From assembly GCA_026417845.1 (NCBI GenBank), contig JAOACM010000189.1, positions 1 to 7,919 of the forward strand: a stretch of DNA of 7,919 nucleotides. The letters run 5' to 3'. The position numbers and the translations under genes are program-made. Origin of the DNA: Planctomycetota bacterium (GTDB lineage: Bacteria > Planctomycetota > SZUA-567 > H5-PLA8 > CALKMO01). Of the stretch, positions 5,923 through 7,919 are shown in pieces. The first letter of the stretch is position 1. Each line of letters starts with the position of its first letter. The notes under the pieces were generated by a model. That model searched no databases and was not told the origin of the DNA. It saw nothing but the letters and a program-made list of their open reading frames with translations.

Positions 5923-7106
5923 TTAAATACGCGGTACTGTCGGCGTCCCTGGCTATCAACGTGTGCATCGGCGGGTTGTATGCATGGAGCGCGTTCGTTC
6001 CTTCGCTGCGGGAAGCGCACGGCCTGAGTACGGCCGAAACGCAGATCGTTTTCGGGTGCATGATAGCAGCATTCACCCTGGCCATGATATTTGCCGGAAG
6101 GCTGCTCGAACGTCTGGGGCCGGTAGTGACGGCCGGCGCCGGGGGCATTCTGTTCGGAGCCGGGTATGTCATCAGCTCTACATCCGGCGGCGCCTTTCCG
6201 GTCCTGCTGGCCGGAATAGGCATCTTGGCCGGAACAGGCACTGGATTCTGCTACGTCTGTCCGCTGACTCTCGGCGTCAGGTGGTTTCCCGCCAGGAAAG
6301 GACTGATAACAGGTTTGTCAGTGGCGGCGTTCGGGATCGGAGCCGTTCTGCTTTCTGCAGTGGCCGGGATGCTCTTCTCAAGGGGCCTGGACGTCCTCTA
6401 TGTGTTCCGCTGGACAGGCGTAGCTTACGGCTTTCTTATTGTTTCTGCGGCTTCGGTCCTGCGCTTCCCGGCCGCTCCGGCGGCCGCCGGCCACCAGCTC
6501 CGCACAGACCTTCCCGTCCGCCAACTGTTGCGGGACCGTTTCTTCCTCTGTCTATGGTGCGGTATGTTTTGCGGGACCTTCGCCGGTCTGCTGACAATAG
6601 GGAACCTTAAACCGCTGGCCCTTTCCAAGGGGATCCCTCAGACGGTAGCCGTAGCGGCCATAAGTGCTTTCGCGATCGGGAACGCCGCAGGACGGCTGTT
6701 TTGGGGATGGGTGGCGGATCGGATCGGCGCGCGCGCGATACCGCTGTCGCTTTTCTGCCTGGCTGCATCCCTGGGCTTCCTGTGGCTGACGGCTTCCTCG
6801 AGGGTTTTCCTCCTTGTGGCTTCTTTCCTGGTTGCTGCCGGGTTCGGCGCCTGCTTCGTGATCTACGCGGCACAGGTCGGTTCGCGGTATGGCACGAAGG
6901 CTTTCGGTCGCGTATATCCGCTCGTCTTCCTGGCCTACGGGTTGTCGGGAATAGCGGGACCGCCTGCAGGCGGATGGCTGTACGATGCCGCAGGAAGCTA
7001 CGACCCAGCCATAGGGGCCAGCATAGCTACTGTCCTCTCGGGACTTATCGTCTGCCGTCGGCTTATGCGAGAGGATGGTGCGACAAACCGCTCCCCTGCC
7101 GGATGA
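5919..7106 (+). CDS. OFA-like major facilitator superfamily transporter
   Basis: This 395-residue inner-membrane protein has about twelve hydrophobic segments in two halves, with a central cytoplasmic loop near 183-205. It resembles the oxalate/formate antiporter (OFA) family: GGLYAWSAFVPSL (18-30), the TM4-5 region GFCYVCPLTLGVRWFPARKG (109-128) with TGLSVAAFGIGA after it, and GNAAGRLFWGWVADRIGAR (254-272) at the start of the second half. OFA members move small organic anions such as oxalate, formate or other monocarboxylates. OxlT binds oxalate with a lysine in TM11; the corresponding stretch here (331-357) has no lysine, so oxalate is unlikely. ATG at 5919 overlaps the upstream stop as ATGA and has GGAGGAG ten bases before it, suggesting coupled translation; an ATG at 5895 in the same frame lacks a site. 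It is last in the rightward operon, with repeat copy B 67 bases beyond it. The substrate is unknown. Confidence 0.9.
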   Translation: MIKYAVLSASLAINVCIGGLYAWSAFVPSLREAHGLSTAETQIVFGCMIAAFTLAMIFAGRLLERLGPVVTAGAGGILFGAGYVISSTSGGAFPVLLAGIGILAGTGTGFCYVCPLTLGVRWFPARKGLITGLSVAAFGIGAVLLSAVAGMLFSRGLDVLYVFRWTGVAYGFLIVSAASVLRFPAAPAAAGHQLRTDLPVRQLLRDRFFLCLWCGMFCGTFAGLLTIGNLKPLALSKGIPQTVAVAAISAFAIGNAAGRLFWGWVADRIGARAIPLSLFCLAASLGFLWLTASSRVFLLVASFLVAAGFGACFVIYAAQVGSRYGTKAFGRVYPLVFLAYGLSGIAGPPAGGWLYDAAGSYDPAIGASIATVLSGLIVCRRLMREDGATNRSPAG

Positions 7107-7168
7107 AGGGAAGATGCCCTATGCCGATCTGGTGACAGCCGACGCACTGGGAAGGAGTGACCGAAAAC

Positions 7169-7333
7169 GTAATATGCCTTGAACCGATTTAGAAAGTCGC
7201 AGCATATTGTAAGAGTGGCAGTTGCGACTCCAGATTTGGGCGTAAGGGGGCAGGTTCTTACACGGTAAAGTTCGCAGCTACGTTCAGTAGCAAAACGGTT
7301 GTGACTTTGCCGAACTGGTTCAAGGCATGTAAT
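7169..7333. repeat. putative target-site duplication around copy B
   Basis: GTAAT at 7169-7173 abuts the start of copy B and GTAAT at 7329-7333 abuts its end. It differs from the ATTTAA pair around copy A, as expected if each copy duplicated its own target. The lengths (5 and 6) do not agree exactly, so either the element borders or the duplication size are slightly uncertain. Confidence 0.55.
7174..7328 (+). repeat. cloverleaf intergenic repeat, copy B
   Basis: This 155-bp element has the best closing stem of the family: its first twelve bases (ATGCCTTGAACC) are the exact reverse complement of its last twelve. Inside are H1 (7195-7203 with 7221-7229, including a G-U pair), H2 (GTAAG at 7242-7246 with CTTAC at 7257-7261), and H3 (7267-7278 with 7298-7308). 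H2 shares no sequence with H2 of copy A but pairs in the same place. The exact pentamer GTAAT lies at 7169-7173 and 7329-7333, directly outside each end. It follows the transporter stop by 67 bases and may act on the 3' end of that transcript; there is no T-tract typical of an intrinsic terminator. Confidence 0.85.
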
Positions 7334-7452
7334 GTCCGTTCCTGACAAGATGCATTGTTGCATAACGATGCCAACCCCGGTCAAGGAGACCGATACGTAA
7401 GCCGGTTGCGCTATTTTTACAGAAGCGACCATCAGAAAAGCGCCATGGGAAA
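7329..7452. other. spacer between copies B and C with three hairpins
   Basis: There is no gene in these 124 bases. Three inverted repeats follow each other: GCATTGTT/AACGATGC with a GCAT loop (7352-7371, one G-T pair), CGGTC/GACCG (7378-7392), and GCGCT-A-TTT with AAAAGCGC (7408-7443, one bulged base). The three-hairpin layout recalls the neighbouring repeats, but I could not align the sequence with them. Confidence 0.4.
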
Positions 7453-7606
7453 ATGCGTTGCACCAGCAAAGCCATAACATTCGCTGCCGAAAATAATTGC
7501 GAACTTTGTTATGGAACAGGCAGGCTTTCTCTCTCCTGCCTGACGCAGCGGTCACAATTGCCTTTTTCTGCAACAAGTTACATCCCTATAAACCAGTCCA
7601 AGGCAT
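7453..7606 (-). repeat. cloverleaf intergenic repeat, inverted copy C
   Basis: Read on the minus strand this 154-bp segment begins ATGCCTTGGACTGG and ends GCAACGCAT, one base off the consensus end. Its H1 (7550-7585) is weakened to several G-U pairs with two mismatches. H2 is a perfect 8-bp stem, CAGGCAGG/CCTGCCTG (7517-7542). H3 pairs 7468-7477 with 7496-7507 and carries the family arm AAAGTTCGCA. Stretches such as AAAGTTCGCA and the GGCTTTGCTGG end match copies A and B. No flanking duplication is visible, consistent with an older insertion. It faces copy B tail to tail. Confidence 0.75.
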
Positions 7607-7919
7607 ATATGTGTATGTGCCGGGCAAATTCCTCGCGGGCCACTTCAAAGCTTTGTATCTGCAGCCATGCACTACGTCAGGCCGTCAGCCAGAAAGCCTG
7701 TTCGAAGGTGGCGGATTTAACGATAATATCGTAAGGCGCGTGTCGCGCGGCTCCCTGGGCGTCAAGGGCCCCCTGCACATTGGGATCGAATGCGGCGAAG
7801 AGGTGCGTGGCCCGCCTGGCTGGAGGCGGGTCGGCGTGACGGGTTGGGGAGATTTCCGCCAAAAAGAGATGGCAGGGATCGGGGGGCAAGGCGCAAGGAA
7901 AACCTGGCCGGTCCGGCGG
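7607..7919. other. right edge, no gene called with confidence
   Basis: Two reading frames run open to the window edge: one on the plus strand from about 7611 (GTG) and one on the minus strand ending at TGA, 7679-7677. The minus frame would be the last 80 or so residues of a leftward gene beginning outside the window; its end reads YDIIVKSATFEQAFWLTA. Neither frame shows a family motif, and both overlap the same GC-rich bases, so at most one is real. The minus frame is slightly preferred only because it has a stop placed before the repeat. Confidence 0.25.

Noticed and set aside
64..7606. Integron attC sites
   Set aside because: attC sites form one imperfect hairpin with RYYYAAC/GTTRRRY cores; these elements have three hairpins within an outer stem and flanking duplications, and the interval between A and B is two divergent operons rather than a cassette.
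64..7606. tRNA genes, because of the cloverleaf shape
   Set aside because: The elements are about twice tRNA length, and no T-loop GTTCRA, anticodon arm or CCA-like acceptor geometry is present.
64..7606. CRISPR array
   Set aside because: There are no short identical repeats at regular spacing; the copies are few, long, divergent and in both orientations.
7677..7919. Partial minus-strand gene ending at 7677
   Set aside because: It is open to the window edge but has no recognisable motif, and a plus-strand frame is equally open over the same bases; reported only as an uncertain region.

Overview
The window is a GC-rich bacterial segment, most plausibly from a Gram-negative anaerobe. The two rubredoxin domains suggest anaerobic or oxygen-sensitive redox chemistry. 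A GmhB-type heptose/histidinol phosphatase domain and an OFA-type transporter fit, for example, a deltaproteobacterium-like (Desulfobacterota) lineage. That placement is an inference from gene content, and no single gene proves it.

Two divergent operons leave a ~780-bp intergenic region (3605-4383). Leftward run a beta-propeller protein (3604-2426), an aldo-keto reductase with an intact catalytic tetrad (2310-1378), a 54-residue rubredoxin (1139-975), and a rhodanese-like/rubredoxin fusion that lacks the rhodanese catalytic cysteine (903-409). Rightward run a fusion of an HAD phosphatase with a complete Sua5-type threonylcarbamoyl-AMP synthase (4384-5922) and, coupled through an ATGA overlap, an OFA-like major facilitator transporter (5919-7106). 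The leftward set looks like a redox module. The rightward pair joins tRNA t6A synthesis to an unidentified transport function.

The most unusual content is noncoding. Both operons end in a family of ~155-165 bp imperfect repeats: copy A (64-226), copy B (7174-7328), an inverted copy C (7453-7606), and a decayed tandem relative A' (about 237-362). Each complete copy starts ATGCCTTG and ends CAAGGCAT or a one-base variant, and folds as a closing stem around three hairpins, like a cloverleaf. The middle hairpin keeps its pairing while its sequence differs completely between copies. Copies A and B are flanked by exact short direct repeats (ATTTAA and GTAAT) that look like target-site duplications. 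Together these point to a small mobile structured element, MITE-like or RNA-like, inserted at the 3' ends of operons.

The divergent intergenic region holds weak promoter candidates, several hairpins or palindromes and a 31-bp imperfect direct repeat. The last ~310 bases contain no gene I can call with confidence.
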